From: Microplitis mediator
Lineage: Eukaryota; Arthropoda; Insecta; Hymenoptera; Braconidae
Length of the DNA stretch: 64,000 bases
Direction: 5' to 3'
Assembly: GCF_029852145.1 (NCBI RefSeq)
Contig: NC_079976.1
Span: forward strand, 4,836,001-4,900,000
Below, one piece after another: positions 1 to 12,700 of this stretch. The notes below the pieces were generated by a model that saw only the letters and a program-made list of their open reading frames with translations, did no database searches and was not told where the DNA came from. Positions within the stretch are counted from its first letter, which is position 1. The number at the start of each line of letters is the position of its first letter. Position numbers and translations under genes: made by a program.

Positions 1-3000
1 CAGTTTGTTGATCAGTTTTTTCATCTATAATTTTATCGATATCTTCAAAAACTAGACTCTCAGCTGCTAATGGCATCTGTAAAACTTCTATTCTCTGTCT
101 TTCTTCTTCAGCACGATGAAGTTTATCAATTTCAACAATTTTTGCATTTTCTTCTTCAGCTATTTCTTCTACAAAATCGTGAACTTTTTCAGAAAGACTA
201 TCTAGACCAGATATTTCAGGATGTAGAAGAATTAATTGCTGGATTTTTGCTTCAACTTTTTCGATTATTTTATTTTCTTCAACAGGCTGAATATTCTGTT
301 TATGAACTTCTTCTATAATCATTTCATGAATAACTTCTTCCGGAATTTCTATTTGAGTTTCTGATTGTATAGTTTGAATTTTCAATTTTTCACTATCACT
401 CTTAACAAGACCTTCATTTTCTAATATTTTTGCATTCTCTTTTATTGTCTGTGTAACTATTTCTTGAACATTTTCGGTTATAGAATCTACTGTGCATACT
501 TCAGGATGATTCGAAATCAAGCTCTGTACTTTTTCTTTAACAATAATCAACATATTATTTTCTTCAGAAGGCTTAACATGTTGTTTCTCTAGTTGTTCAA
601 TGATTATTTCTCGAACAACTTCTTCAGGAATCGTATCTTCTTTTCCTTCAGAAACTTTCAACGATTTGGTTTCTTTTGATTCTGCTGCACCAAAGTTTTC
701 AACTTCAACCAGTTTAGCTTCTCGTTTTTGTAACTCTTCCTGTACAATCTCTTTAACATTACTGCCAAGCTCATCTTCTTTGAGAATTTCCGGATGACTA
801 TTAATCGATTGTTGAACTTTAATAGTGATGGCTGTTATCAGGTCATCATCAACAAGGGAATTAGCGTTTTGTTTACCCATTTCATTAATGATTAATTCAT
901 GAATTTTTTCTTCACGAATATCTTCCCGAGAACTTATAGCTAGCGTACTTTTATCTTCTACCTTTTCTTCGTCGACTAGAGTTTCAGCTGTAATTATGTC
1001 AGCTGGTCCTTCAGCAAGTTGTGCTTCTAAAATTATTGAACTTTCTACCACTTCACGTTTTTGTTGAACATCTGTTTCAGTTTTTTCTTCAAGATCTGTT
1101 ATCAAATTTTTCATTTCTTCTTTAGAGACACTTTCGTCCTGGCGCAAAGACTTTTTTTCTTTCTTTTCACTAATATCTTGTGAAGTCACGTTTTCTTTAA
1201 TAGCTTCAGCTTCATTGAGACTTTCGTCATATTTTAACTCAGCCACGTGCTTTTCAATTTCCGCCAACATCAGGTCTCGAATCATTTCTTCTGGAATACT
1301 TTCTTCCCGCGTGTGGGAAGATAATAAAATTACTTCTTGCACCTTAGTTTTGATATCTTTTACCAGTGGATCTTCAACTGGATAAAGATGCTGTTTCTTC
1401 AATTCATTTCTAATCATATCTTCAGATATCACTAAACTTTCTAATACTTCTTGCTGTTTTTCCTGAATAGTTTTTTCATTTTTATCACTTTCAGTTCTAT
1501 TTTCAGTTTTTTCTTGGATGTCTGGAGTTGTCAAGTCTTTGGTTTCTTCTTTCGAATTACTTTCTTCGACAAGTAAAGCTTGTTCTTCTTTTCTTGCTTC
1601 ATCATCAGATGAAACGGTAATATCTTTAACTTCTTGTGCTTTACCAAAACCTTCACTATCTTTCAATTCAGCTGCATATTTTTCAATTTCAACTAATATC
1701 AAATCCCGGATAATTTCTTCCGGAATATTTTCTTCCGTCGTATGAGAAGATAATAAAATTTCTTCGTGAACTTTAGCTTTGATCTCTTTTACAAGAGGAT
1801 CTTCAACTGGATAAATATCTTGTTTTTTTAGTTCATTCCTAATCATATCGTCAGATATTACTAGACTTTTCACCATTTCTTCTTTCTTTATCAGATTATC
1901 TTCCTCTTCATCTCGCGTTCTTGCTTCAATCTTTTCTTCAACGACTAGAGATCCCGAGGCTTTAGTTTCTTTCATAGTAATTTCTTCTTTACAAAGCACT
2001 TCTTCCTTTTCTTTCTTCTCAGAATCATCTTGATACATAATTTGTTTAGTTTCTTGTGCCTTGTTCAGATTTTCGTTGTCAATTAACTCAGCAACATGTT
2101 TTTTAACCTCTACAGATATCAAATCCTTTATAATTTCTTCAGGCACACTTTCTTCAGCTACAAGAGAAGACAATAAAATTTCTTCTTCGACTTTAGCTTT
2201 AATTTCTTTTACCAGAGGGTCTTCAACTGGATAAAGGTCTTGTTTTTTCAGTTCATCTCTAATTAAGTCTTCAGATATAACGACACTTTCCAAAACATCT
2301 TGTTTCTTTGTCTGAATAATATTTTTTGTTCCATCATCTTGAATGCTTGTTGAAGCTTCTTCTTCGAGCTTTGAAGTTATCAATTCTTTGGTTTCTTCTT
2401 GAACGACATCTTCTGTGCTGACCATGGCTTTTTCTTCTTTTTTATCATTCTCTTCTTGAGGTGTAACTTCTTCAGCTTCACCAAAAACCTCAACATCTTT
2501 CAAATCAGCCACGTGTTTTTCAACCTCTACAGAAACTAAATCACGAAGGATTCCTTCGGTAATTTGTTCTTTTGATATATCAGGTGACAGTAAAACTTCT
2601 TCTTGGACCTTTATTTTAATTTGTTTTATAAGAGGATCTTCAACTGGATAAAATTGTTGTTTTTTGAATTCATCTATAATCAAATCTTTGACTTTCTCTT
2701 CAAATTCTTGTCCTATAATAGGCTGAATAACCGTCTCTTTTTTATTTACTTCCATACTTGCCTTAGCTTCAACAAGATTTTGCATTTCACTCTCAATTTT
2801 CAATACTTCAGCTTTTTGCAATTCTTCAGTCACGATATTTTTAATCTTCTCTTCAAGAATTTCTTCTTGCTTAATTTCCGGAGAAGTCAAAATTAATTCT
2901 TGTACTTTAATTTTAACAACATCTACTAGTTTACTATTTTCAACAGCTACCACTTGCTGTTTTTCAAGTTCCTTCATTACAAGATCATCAATTTTTTCTT

Positions 3001-3700
3001 CTACAATTTCAGTTGACACCATTTCTGCTAATTGATGCTTCACTTCTTCTTCTTTTACCATAAGCTTCTCAGCTTCAACTAAATCTCCCATAGCCTTTTC
3101 TTCAGCCCTATGATCTTCGAATTTGTGTAATTCTTCTACGACTACCTCACGAATATTTTCTTCCTTATTCGATTCTTGCGATACTTTCGGATCTTGAAGA
3201 ACTACCTGCTGAACTTTTGCTTCAATTATTTCTAAAAGATTCTCTTCATCAATCAGCGAAATATCTTCTTTAGAAATTTCATCAAGAATAATTTCTCGAA
3301 CTTTTTCTTCAGTAAATTCCGCTGATTCCATAACTGCTTTCCTTTCAATCTCTTGTAGCTCAGTAAGTAAATCAGTCTTCTCAGTCAAAATATCATCAGC
3401 ATAATTTGAACCCTTGATCTTTTGTAGTTCCTCTACTACAACATCTCTGACACTCTCTTCAAAAACATTCTCTTGACATATTTGCGGATACTTTATCATC
3501 ATTTCCTTAACAGCTATCGTAATATTTTCCAACGGGATTTCATTTTCATACTCCAAGGCATTTTGTCGATCTAATTCACTTCTAACAATCCCGCCAATTC
3601 GATTTAACAAATCTTCGCTACTTAGTTCGGCTTTGATATCTTCTATTACTGTACCTTCAACTAGTTTATCAGAATCTTCAATCAACAGAGCTGTACCACT
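1..3700 (-). repeat. Long acidic protein repeats, about 140-residue unit
   Basis: In the coding strand the phrase YPVEDPLVKEIKAKV recurs in near-identical form near 1384, 1810, 2231 and 2649. The spacing is about 420 bp, or about 140 residues. Each unit also carries a variant of PEEIIRDLISVEVEKHVAEL. More diverged copies of the helix pair (EEVIHEMIIEEV... / KVQQLILLHPEI) extend toward 1 and up to about 3.6 kb. The strong charge and helix pattern points to an elongated helical rod or spring. No catalytic motif is visible. Confidence 0.75.
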
Positions 3701-6700
3701 TTGATCTTTTAATTCTTGAATTCCAGAAGCTGCTTCTCCACAAATAGTTTCCTGGGTCACTACAGAATGCTGTAGATTAGCGTCTTCTACTGCTATTATA
3801 TTTTCTTTTTGAACTTCTATGGAATCTAAATTACGAACATCTTCAATTCTGGAGGCTTCTGAATCTGTAGTCATCAAAAGGGCCTCAGGGGCTTGATGAA
3901 GAGTCGATGCAGCTAGACTTTCAACTTCGGTTACTTCGGGCTTGTGTTGTTGAAGATCTACTTGAATAAAATCAGAAGAATCTTCTTTAGGGACAGATTC
4001 TTGTGCTTCTTGGTGACTTTGTAAAATTATTTCTTTCTGTTCTTGAAGTACTACTGCAATTTCTACTGCTTTTGAATCACTGACTTCTTCTTTACCAAAT
4101 CTATCAATAGTATCAGCATCTTTATTTTCTTGCTCTAGATCTTTAAATTGAGACATTGATTTTTCTTCTTTGTTCATTTGATTGAAGTCATCAAGTTTCG
4201 CTGTTGTTTCATCGATATCTTGAGAAATTTCCATTTCTTCAATATTATCTGGTGTCGTAGAATCTCGTACATTTGTAGGATCAACTATAGCTTCAATAAG
4301 TTCTTCAAGAGGTCGTGCCGTAGTTTTTTCAATATGTTTGATGTCATCGTTCGATTTCTCTTCTTGATCGAATTCTGAAGATATTTCAGCAATAGTTTTA
4401 TCACTAATTGTGTCTATCGTATCTCTAAAAATATCCTGCTCTTGAATCTCTGGTATTTTTTCTAAAATTTTTTGTTCTTTTGCCAAATCTTCTTCTAACA
4501 TTTTTACAATAAGATTTTGAATTCCTTCCAAAGGCACAATAATAGCAGATACTGTCTCTATTAATGAAGCTTCCGTTTTTTGAACTTGAACAATCTGTTC
4601 AGGCGCTTCAGTAATTAATTTATTTCTTAATGAATCCAATTGGTTACATAAATCGGATGAAGACTCTGCCAAATTTTGCAAATATTTCTTTACAGCTTCT
4701 TGCAACGGAGTGTCATGCCAAATTTCTGCAGCAGTTTTCAAAGCTATTTCGAGATGATTCAATGGTGATAAAAATCCTTCGATTATTGTTTCAACATCGT
4801 TCTCAAGTGACTGACCAGCTGGACGGTTTATCTGAGATTCAACGAGTTCTATTTGTTTATGCAAAGAATCCAAAGGTTGACATAAAAGTTCTTGAACTTC
4901 TTCGTCTATTGATTCATCTAATGCTAGCGTTGTAGAGGCCAAACGATCTAAAGGATTTAATATTGTAAGAGTCCATAAATCTAGTTCTTCAGTACGAGCC
5001 ATCGTTGATGCGTTTCGTGATTCTTGTTGTTTTGAAAATTCCTCTTCAATAGATAAATTAGAACTTGATGTTTCTGCGACTAAATCTTTAGTTGCTTGAT
5101 TTTTATCTTCTTCATGTACTTCTGTAATTAAATCATCAGATACTTTAGTTTCTATCATAGATTTTTGTTCTTCACTTAATTGTTTTTGTTCTTCACCGAA
5201 TTGTTTTTGATCTTCACTCAATCGGGTTTGATCTTCACTCAATTGTTTTTGATCTTCACTCAAGTGTTTTTGATCTTCACCCAATCGGTTTTGATCTTCA
5301 CTCAATTGTTTTTGATCTTCACTCAAGTGTTTTTGATCTTCACTTAATTGTTTCTGATCTTCGCTCAAGTGTTTTTGATCTTCACTTAAGTGTTTTTGAT
5401 CTTCACTCAGTTGTTTCTGATCTTCACTCAATTGTTTTTTATCTTCACTCAATTCCTTCTGCTCTTCACTTAATCGATTTATCCCTTGATTGATTGATTT
5501 TTTTTCTTCATATTTAGTTGTATCTTCAACTTTAGCTTCAGACAAAGCCGCTTCATCAGATGTCGTCTGTTCAGTTCTTTCTTCACTCATCTCTTCTGTG
5601 TATTGTCCTCTTGACAAATCTTCAATTTCCGTAACATCAACATCAATTTCTTGAGCTTCTGCTCTAAAAGTCAACGAACTAGATTCCAATTTATCTACTT
5701 CTTCATCAAATTCATCAGGACTTATCGTACTGACAACTCCTCGCAATTCTTTGGCATAAGTAGCCATTTTAATCGACAATGGAATTTGATTTTCGAGTTC
5801 TTCTAGAACTTCAATAACAGGCTGAAGAAGACTAGTAGCTTTATACATCATCGAAGTATTCACAATAGTATTCAGTAGATGCTTCGTCGGCTGAATAAGA
5901 TTCTCCAGTGTTTCAATATCATCTGGATCATGATTATCAGCAATAGCTTCACGTACTCTTATTAAAGGTTCTTTTAACTCTGAAAAACTTTCAATCAAAG
6001 CCGTATCACTCGGAGGTTCTGAATAAGACGACTGTATGACGATCTTCAGCAAATGTTTTTTAAGTTCATCAATAACTGGAACTATAGGTGAAGTACTTTC
6101 TTCATCATTGCTTTCTTCCAAAGCCGTCGATAGCCAATTTTCCACTGGATCCAACCATTTGGAAATTATCGTCGGAACTTCTCCGGGTGCTGAATCAGAA
6201 ACAGAACTCTCTTCAGTGTCTACTTTACCAACTAGTGCTTTTTTAAGCGATTCCATAGCAACAAGAGCTACATCTTTTTCAACATCTTCAACAAGATCAA
6301 CAACAGGAGACGACTGATCCTTAGTAATTTTCAAAATAGCTTCTTTTAAAGTTTTAAGAGGGCCCGTAATGTCATTTAACACATGTCTTTCTTCAGGATC
6401 ATGTTTTTCAATCAGAAGAACTTTTTGTAAACTTATCAAAGGTTCTCGTAGCGTTTCGAGTTCTTCAAAAGCTAATTTATTATCATATTCCGATGCTTTT
6501 TCTTCAGGAACCATCGGAGAAGAAATAGCGACAGCTAAATTTCCAACACTCTGTCTTAAATTATCAATGGAAGATACTAATTTACCAGCTGTACTCTTTT
6601 TTTCGCCTTCGGCTTCTGATATATCGAGACTATATTCATTGACTTTTTCTAATGCTGCGGACAAAGCATAATGAACGCTACCAAGTGCCAAAGAAGCATT

Positions 6701-9700
6701 TTCGACATCTTCTGATGGTTTAAGTGGAACCATTTTTATTACAGGCATAACTGGCTCTTCAAATGATTTCTTATCTGGTATTTGAGGAAGCTGTTCGATA
6801 ATTTCACTCATCATTCTTGAAATTTGATTCAATATAACAATAGAATCTTCTGAAGTTGAAGGCGATCGGATAACCGCGGAAATAATTTCACTGAGTTCAT
6901 GTAATGGCCGCGTACTTTCTTCAACCAAAGTAGATTCTTGAGTTGAAGTACCAGATGCCAACGCTAGTTGTAGGTCTAGTAATGGCTCTCTCAGTTCCAC
7001 AATACTATTGATAACGTCTGGAATATTTAATGTCGTGGCGACATGAGCTGCTGAAGCTATTGAGTCTCTGAGTTCTATGAGACACGTAGAGAGTTCAGTC
7101 ATCGAAAGAGAAGTTTCATCACTAGGTATCTCATTTTCATAATGACGTAAAGCAACGTTCAATTTTGCCTGAACGTCTATCAGCGGATCAAGAAGCATCT
7201 CGGGAAGAGGCAGACTTTCATCAAGTCCTGGCATCATTGATTCTATTGAAATCATTCTATTTCTAAATTTATCACGTTTTGATGCAACTTCCGATTCGTT
7301 CTTTTCTTTAGCTAAAATAACTTGGGATTGTATTTCAGTTATTTTTTCTTTAAACTGAGACTCAATCGCTTCATCGATACTCCGCTCATGCATCTTTTCT
7401 TCTAAAAGTTTAATTTCTTTTTCTAAAATATCGTTGTCTTGTAAAGTTTTATGAACGACACTTTCGTCAAATTCGACAGCTTCAACGGCATTTTTACTCT
7501 TATCTACATTCCAGTCTTCGTCTGAAGAAGGGGCAACAGATTCTGCAGTATCTTCAATAATTTTAGACAATTTAGCTTCGTTAATTTTTTGTAACTTAAC
7601 TAAATTATCTGACGCGTCTTCCATCGTCCATTTTAAATAGCTAACTAACTCTTGGCTTCCTTCAGTGATTCCCCGCTCTCCTGACTCCGATTCATAAGTT
7701 TCCAAAGCTATAGTCAAGGTCTCTAATTTGTTTTTCAACTCGGCGATTGATTTATGAAGACTATCAACCACAATCACTTCATTATCAGCAACTTGAGAAG
7801 TTGAAACTTCATTCAGAGAACGTGATAATCCTTCAAGAGGTTTCACTAGAGACTCAATTACCAGAATATCAACATTACTCTCCAGAGCACCCGTGACTTT
7901 ATTTAATGACAACGAATTAATAAATGATTGTAAATTTTTGTAAACAGATTCAAGTCTTTCTGCGACAGTAATTACTTCCTGCTGTTTATTTAATCTCTGG
8001 TTTTGTTTCAATCCATCGACATTAACGCCTACTTGATTAATAGCTCGCGATATCCGTTCCAATATAATTGGATTTTTGGGTTCAACGGCCGAGACATCGC
8101 CTTCTTTACTTCTTAATTCAAACTCAATTTTAGCCAACCCCGCAAGAATTTCATCAACGGGATCAGTTAATGATTCCAAGACTATTAAATCAGACTTTAA
8201 ATCCTCTTGAGTTTTACCTCGATGACTTTTTAATAACTCTATACCACGAAGAAGTTCTTCAGTCGGTCCACCAATCGAATCCAGCAATGAAATCCTCACT
8301 CCTTGACTCAGAGATTTATCTCCAGCAGAAGTAACCGCTTTTGATTCAATAGCAGACATTTGTTCACAAAGTTCTTCAATAGGACGAACAATTTTCTCTA
8401 TAATTAATCCTTGTATCGTATGTTCATCAACATTTATCGACGAGGAGATCAGTATACTATCTAAATTAATTAAAGTATCTCGCAGAGTAAGTACAGGCAC
8501 AGAAAGATTTTTTATTCTTCCATACAGTCGTTCTTTCTGACTTCTCGATGTTGATTTTTCCGAAATATCTCCAGCAGTCGCAAATACCGATGATGCAGTT
8601 GATAATTTATCTCCTTCATCGTCAATATACTTCAGTTCCGCATGACTTACTAATTCCGGAGTTTTAAACTCTTCACTTCTTTCCACTCGAATGTCTTCGA
8701 TCATTAAACTCTTCTCCATATCTTGACTTCTACGTCCTTTCTTATCTCTTTCTTTTCCACTCTTATTGCTACTCGAGCTGTCCCGACGTTCGCGTTTAAC
8801 TCGACCTTCTTTACTTCCACGTCTCTTAACTTTTCCCACTTCATTTCCATCGGCATTGACCGTGTAAGATTCTTCAGAACTCGTCTTCGATGATAACATC
8901 GGCGTGCCGCCTTTAGACCGTTTCTTCCTTTTCTTTTTTTTCTCCGACGTTTCTTCTTCCATGGAGTCTTTCAACGCCGCAGCAAAAACTTCTTCTGTAA
9001 ATTTATGAGACTGAGGCAAAGATTCAGCATAAACGCCTCGAAAATCTGTGTTTTCAGTATCGTTAATAATTGCAGCAATTTCTCTGTCATATTCTCTAGA
9101 TACTTTAGCTAATCCATCTGAAGACAAGGCATCAGCAAAAGCGTCAACACTATCTTGACTCTGTATTGATAATTGCGCTTGTATAGAAGGTTCTTTAGCG
9201 CTGTGATAACTTTCAGACCAATCTAAAACTTTGTGTTGACTCTTCTCACTCTTTTCACTTTTAGACGAGGCACTGCCAGATCGTTCTTTCTTCCTCGGCG
9301 GTCGTGGAGGTGGTGAACCCACGGGAGTTCTTTCACCCGAATGATCACCACCCAGTGGCGATCCATATGAAGAAAGAATACTGTGCATCTGATCATCCAT
9401 AATAGAAACGTCTTCGACGTCAGCTTCAGTACGCAAATCATCAGCTTCTTCATCAGGAACAAAATAGTCTGACGAAACGTCTATAACAACAGCTTCCATT
9501 AATAAATTTCCTGACGTGGATGTTTCTTTCATAAAACGCATCGGAGGAAGCTCAATTATATTTCCCTCAGTAATATGCTCAGACAATTGATCAGCGTACA
9601 TTTCAACAATTTGTATCGCTTCTTCTTCCGTTAAATCCGGAGTTTCGTAAAGACTTACAGATACTTCTTTACCATCAAAGCTAAACGAAACCTCTCCGCG

Positions 9701-12700
9701 ATCGTCGATTGTTATAGAATGATCTGTTTGAGGTGTGTCGTACAACTGTGAGGTTCTTTCTTCGTGTATCGTTGACAGCGAGAGATTTCTAGCGAGTTCA
9801 TGCATAGGCGGCGAAACGGGCTCTTGAGTTTCTTCTTTTTTAACAGCGACCCGATCTTCAAAGCCTAATAACGAAGCCGAACTGCTCACTGAACCCATGC
9901 AATTTGATGCCTCGCATGTGTAAGTTCCCAAACAACATGTTCCATCTTGACCGGAAATTATTCTATGAATATCACCGGGTTTTAATTCAGCGCCGTCTTT
10001 GTACCATTTCAATACGGGCTGCGGTACTCCAATAACTTTACACTCTAAATTGACAGCTCCTTCTTCGGATAAAATAGCTCTCAGACTTTCTAAAAATTTC
10101 GGCTTCTTGAAGTGTCTTGGTATTATTAATTTTAGGAAACACGATGTTATACTATGGCCAAAATCATTTTCTGCGATACATTTCCACTCTGCTTGATCAG
10201 CGAATTCCAACTTATGAATTTCTAGATGGCAATTACCCAAAACTTCTTGAATTATTTTATATTTATTGCTCTCAGTAATCGGTTCGTCGTCGCGGAACCA
10301 TGAAAGAGTTGGTTTTGGAGATACAGTGACTGTAATTTAGCACAAAATAATTATTTTCAAATTTAATTAAACATAAAATAATATATTTATACAAATACCT
10401 TGAACTGTAAATGTGAAATCTTCATGAATTCTCGCTTCGCAACTTCGCAGACCTTTAATAAATTTAGGAACCTGATTAAAACTCAGCAACTGAAGACGTT
10501 CTTCTTCATTTAACTGATTCTGAATGTCCTCGACAGTCAGCTCTGCAGTACTTTTAGCTTCGCCCATACAATTTCTCGCGATACAGCAGTAAGACCCCAG
10601 TGAATTAGTACCAGTCAGCTGATAAACATCACCGGGCTTCAATTCTTGGCCGTCTTTGAACCATCTGAGAAAGGGAGTAGGAAACCCGACGACTTTGCAT
10701 TCAAAAGACACTAGTCCTTCTTCTGTCAAAACTGCCTTGAGGCTTTCCATGAAACGCGGCATTCTATAATTCTTAGGAACTGAAAATAAAATAACGGGCA
10801 ATAAAAAAAAAACTAGACATTTATTAATAATTATAGTTTTAAATTTACCAGACATTGCGACATAGCAAGTAGTAAATTGCATAACATTTTCAGAGCTAGT
10901 AGCGACACATTTCCACTCTCCTTCGTCCATAGCTTCGACTCCGCGTATTTCAATTGAATACGTTCCCAATCCATCTTCCATTTCGTGATACTTATCGGTC
11001 GGTTCAACTTTACCCGCTTTATTGTACCAAGTGATAACTTTAGGCCACGGAGGGACTTGAACTTGACATGACAGGGTAATAGTGTCACCAATCCGACAGC
11101 ATTCATCGCTTAGTATTTTTTTAAATACTGGAAGAGGTCCCGAAGGTGTCAGAGTATCCGCAGGCTTCAAAGATCCTTCTCTACTTCCTCTTCCTACCAC
11201 ATGAACCTGCAGACAATATTTATTTTCATACAAACAATAATAAATAGTGATGTCATATCATACATATATAATTTTAATGAGGCTATAAATTTATTATTAA
11301 TACTTTTGATGATGAGTACGCGGTTCCCATACAATTGTCTGCTTGACATGTGTAAGTTCCCAATGACGTTGGGTCATCGGCATTTGCGGTCAATGCGAAG
11401 ACGTCACCAGCTTTTATTTCTTTGCTGTCTTTGAACCATCGAAGAACTGGCGTAGGAACTCCAACGACTTTACATTCGAGTGAAACTGTACCAGTTTCGG
11501 TGAGAATTGCTCGAAGTTCTTCAACAAACTCCGGGCGTTTGTAAGCTTTCGGTACAATAACGCTGAGGCAAGATACACATGATGATCTTCCGTATACATT
11601 TTCTACCATACAGGTCCAGTGACCCTGGTCTTCTACCATTACCGGAGCTACATCGACGCAATAAAAATTTCCCTCGTGTACAAAAGAAAATCTCGAGCCG
11701 GCTTGAATCGGTTGGTCGTTTCGGTGCCATGTTACCTATGGACAAAATTAAGATAACAACTTATAAGACTTTATTTTTGTTATTCTTTTCAATTTAAATT
11801 CTTTTCACTGTAATATTTTATCAATGTGAGTATAAAATCCTCTTTGTGTTTAATGTAAACAGGATTTATTACAGTACTAGGTCTTTACAAATAACAATTT
11901 GTTATTCAAGGCTAGACATTTCGAAGAAATTTATTTATGATTGTTTATGAAATTTTAAACTTTTGATTTTAATTTTTATTAGGGTTCAAAATTTAATTTC
12001 AAAATATTCACAAATTGATTTTTAGGAAGAATTTGCTCGTATGTATGATTTTTCAATAGCAAACTAAAAATAATTTTGGTAAAATTTCATACTAAATTAC
12101 TTAGATTATAGTATTAAGTACCCGACCTTCATTTTCCTGAAATTCTTGCTATGGAATTTGATTTCCCTAATCATCAAATAATGACGTACGAAAAGCTGAA
12201 GGTGGTAGAAATTTTCTAAAGTGGGGATAGCAAGTAATCAGAGAAGATTAAAATTTCAAAATTCAGTTTCTAACATAAAACTCATTAGTTCTTCTGCGGC
12301 AGTTCGTTACAAGTCGCCAGTTTAAGTTACCGTGGTGTAAATTGTATATTTAATTTATAAAAATATCCTCAAAAAATTACGCAGTTGATAAGAATCAGTT
12401 TTTAAATAAAAATAAATGTTATAATATAAATTTTAAAACATGGAAGATAACGAAGACGTTTTTAACGAATTAATACAGGAATATCACAAAGTGCGTGAAA
12501 AAGTAAGGAATGGAATTTTGTCCGTTGATACAGTTGTCAAATTACATCGTCGATACAAAAAGTATTTGTATATCACACTTCCAGAATCTATTATTTATGA
12601 AGGGGAAGGCGAACGTTTTTATTATGATAGTGAGGGCAACGAAATTGATAAAGATAATAGAGATGGAGACGACAAGAAAGACGACAAGAAAATCGAAGAG

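Larger units (their letters stand above)
1..10329 (-). other. Single exon of more than 10.3 kb in the giant gene
   Basis: After an acceptor at 10331-10330 the frame stays open to base 1, at least 3442 codons with no stop. The frame was checked at separate points (about 10327, 5479, 5158 and 1384), which all share codon phase. From N to C it encodes the end of Ig6, Ig7, a Ser/Lys/Arg-rich linker (about 8.7-9.4 kb), a helical region with recurring 'E-x-L-x-x-P-L-x-x-L' segments (about 5.6-8.5 kb), the heptad block, then acidic long repeats. Such very large exons are familiar from repeat regions of giant muscle proteins. Confidence 0.85.

Noticed and set aside
5165..5479. Regular 21-bp repeats resembling a short-repeat array such as CRISPR
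   Set aside because: Units are contiguous with no spacers, in frame within a long ORF, and encode heptads.
70..6671. Plus-strand ORFs rich in Ser, Leu and Phe across 1-10 kb
   Set aside because: They are antisense shadows of the minus-strand giant exon.
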